From NCBI GenBank assembly GCA_964536195.1, contig CAZHVO010000063.1:1-6052 (forward strand): DNA of 6,052 nucleotides, read 5' to 3'. The DNA comes from Susulua sp964536195. GTDB lineage: Bacteria > Omnitrophota > Gorgyraeia > Duberdicusellales > 4484-171. Shown piece by piece: positions 4,678 to 6,052 of this stretch; position 1 is the first letter of the stretch; each line of letters starts with the position of its first letter. The notes below the pieces were generated by a model, which was not told the origin of the DNA, did no database searches, and saw only the letters and a list, made by a program, of their open reading frames with translations. The position numbers were made by a program, and so were the translations under genes.

Positions 4678-6052
4678 TTCGCCTCGCCAGGTATCTTTTT
4701 TAGGCTGATTCTAAGGTAATCTTTACCAATAGCAAAGTCACCTTCTTTGTTCTTAGGCTCCCAACCCCAGATCATCTCCTTGAAGATAGCCGATAAAATT
4801 TGCCCTACTCTAGCAAAATCAAGTAAGTCCTTGAAAATGAGGTTCCTAGGTAACATATTGGCTAAATAACCCCTATCCTTAGGGGGATTAAAGATCGACT
4901 TTTCAATAATTCTCATATCATCTATAAAGCTTTTTTCAGCATTTGGCCATAGGTATAAGTACTTTTTCAAGAAAGTTGCTACTCTTGTCTTCTTGCTACT
5001 AATGCTTCCAGTAAGAAGACCCCAGCTAGGCAAGAAAGAGGCTCCCTGCTTTATAAGGACATTATTAAGCATAAGCTCTTGTTTTCGTTCAGGTTGTGAA
5101 AACCTTGTTAGAGATGATGCGCATAGATACTCACCTACTCCTTGCCAAGAAAAACTCTTAAATCTCTTAGGCTTGCCTATGGAAACAACTCCTTTATTAA
5201 GAATCTCGGGATAGTAGCCAATGAAAAAACAAGCCTTGGGTAAACTCACCTTTATCTCTTTTACAACCTTTGCTCGTTCATCTAAGAATTCAACCTTTTT
5301 TACTCCCTTATCCATAGCTTTTAAAAAATCAAAGGTTAAAGGAGACAAATAACCAAAGCTCTTGGTGTATCCAATAATAATAGTCTTATCCTCTATCATC
5401 TGTTCAATTAACTTAATAGCAGCTCTTAGGGGGAGAAAGAATTGTTCCATCTTGCAAGGCCCACTCCAAAGGGTCGACATCTTAGCATCAAAATGACTGC
5501 AATATCCATTATTGAAGAAGAACTTTATCGTAGAGACACGGACTAAAGTATCTTTAAGAGGTTTTAAATCTATCTTGGGCTTATGTTGGGATAGCTGATC
5601 TTTGAAGTAATCCATCTTACGAGCTGGAAAGTGCCCTAGGCCAGCTAATCTTAAAAAGCCCCTTCTCTTTATGCTCTTTCTAGGATTCTCATTAATAAGG
5701 GCTGAGAAACTAGCTAAAATAATCAATCGCTTTAATAGATCTTTACTTATCTTAGGAAAGTATATTTTGAACTCCTGAGATAAATAATCAAATATACCTA
5801 CCTGATAATCTAGACAGCGCAGAAGGAACAACCCGCAATGGGTGAGACTTTTTCCTTTATAAATAAGCAAGGAGCTTTTTCGACCCTTCTTTTCTTTTAA
5901 GCCAGAAGAAGTGAGGATCTTACTAATCGCGCTCTTAGAAAGATTAATTTTATGCTTTTTCTTTAGCAGCTCTGATAGAGGCCTAACCCCCAAATGTGGA
6001 GCGCGTCTTTTCTCACCAAGTACTATTCTTCTTAAAGCAGGAGTTACTATTC
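4620..6052 (-). CDS. Transposase-like protein with N-terminal helix-turn-helix, 5' end outside the window
   Basis: The frame stays open from the TGA at 4620-4622 to the right edge (at least 476 residues). A TTG at 5991-5993 could be read as a start, but the 19 codons before it continue the domain (ALRRIVLGEKRRAPHLGVRP), so the true start is probably beyond 6052. Residues around GVRPLSELLKKKHKINLSK then SAISKILTSSGL form a winged helix-turn-helix typical of transposases. The following part (LLKRLIILASFSAL, FLRLAGLGHFPARK, then HFDAKMSTLWSG) loosely follows a DDE transposase family in which the first catalytic Asp lies in an L-D-F-H-type motif. Where such proteins have a second Asp (V-F-D-S), this one reads IIGYTKSFGY, so catalysis may be lost. 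The C-terminus is basic. It could be a decayed or repurposed transposase; identity is uncertain and a link to the pili is not shown. Confidence 0.5.
   Translation of the reverse strand, partial: IVTPALRRIVLGEKRRAPHLGVRPLSELLKKKHKINLSKSAISKILTSSGLKEKKGRKSSLLIYKGKSLTHCGLFLLRCLDYQVGIFDYLSQEFKIYFPKISKDLLKRLIILASFSALINENPRKSIKRRGFLRLAGLGHFPARKMDYFKDQLSQHKPKIDLKPLKDTLVRVSTIKFFFNNGYCSHFDAKMSTLWSGPCKMEQFFLPLRAAIKLIEQMIEDKTIIIGYTKSFGYLSPLTFDFLKAMDKGVKKVEFLDERAKVVKEIKVSLPKACFFIGYYPEILNKGVVSIGKPKRFKSFSWQGVGEYLCASSLTRFSQPERKQELMLNNVLIKQGASFLPSWGLLTGSISSKKTRVATFLKKYLYLWPNAEKSFIDDMRIIEKSIFNPPKDRGYLANMLPRNLIFKDLLDFARVGQILSAIFKEMIWGWEPKNKEGDFAIGKDYLRISLKKIPGEAKKRFNNGRFYLDQRRVFII

Noticed and set aside
4652..4678. 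Hairpin AAAAACGC/GCGTTTTT as an intrinsic terminator
   Set aside because: The T-run is part of the stem, not after it, and the hairpin lies within the coding sequence; noted only as part of the inverted-repeat block.
4993..5214. Plus-strand 73-aa frame
   Set aside because: It is antisense inside the long transposase-like gene with no start signal.

Overview
The window looks like a stretch of a bacterial genome of the Candidatus Omnitrophota (OP3) type or a close relative. This is inferred from a run of small pilin-like genes whose N-termini combine the class III signal peptide core (K-A-Q-S-x-x-E-Y) with a following M-Q-V-Y-(I/V)-K-R-x-L-Q segment, a style I associate with that phylum; no marker gene in the window proves it. 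Every supported gene lies on the minus strand, so the biological order runs from high to low coordinates.

Right end (about 4620-6052): the 3' part of a gene that runs off the edge. It has a transposase-type helix-turn-helix followed by a domain that loosely resembles a DDE transposase fold with poorly kept catalytic positions. Its 3' end carries a 12-bp inverted repeat surrounding a REP-like palindrome (4583-4677).

Control region (about 4387-4552): a sigma-70-like promoter, then an RNA leader that matches the class I cyclic di-GMP (GEMM-I) riboswitch core by eye, then a terminator-like hairpin plus U-tract whose 5' arm overlaps the 3' strand of the riboswitch P1 stem. The simplest reading is an ON switch: ligand stabilises P1 and prevents termination.

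Pilin cassette (4371 down to 145): nine closely spaced genes. Three are very small pilins (56, 49 and 62 aa); two of these are unusually short and easy to miss. Next come two paralogous pilins with Ser/Thr-rich tails (122 and 102 aa), a divergent paralogue lacking Glu5 and carrying a DEGS repeat (186 aa), two TadE-like pseudopilins (199 and 81 aa) joined by TAATG overlaps, and a 496-aa TadG-like protein with a Cys-rich insertion. All carry one hydrophobic N-terminal helix preceded by a basic residue and K/R-(A/S/G)-Q or a variant. A tenth gene with a Sec signal peptide starts at 74 and runs off the left edge.

Taken together the window appears to encode the structural subunits, from major pilin to minor or tip components, of a Tad/Flp-like or archaellum-like type IV filament, switched as one transcript by a cyclic dinucleotide. 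The ATPase, platform protein, prepilin peptidase and any secretin are not in the window.
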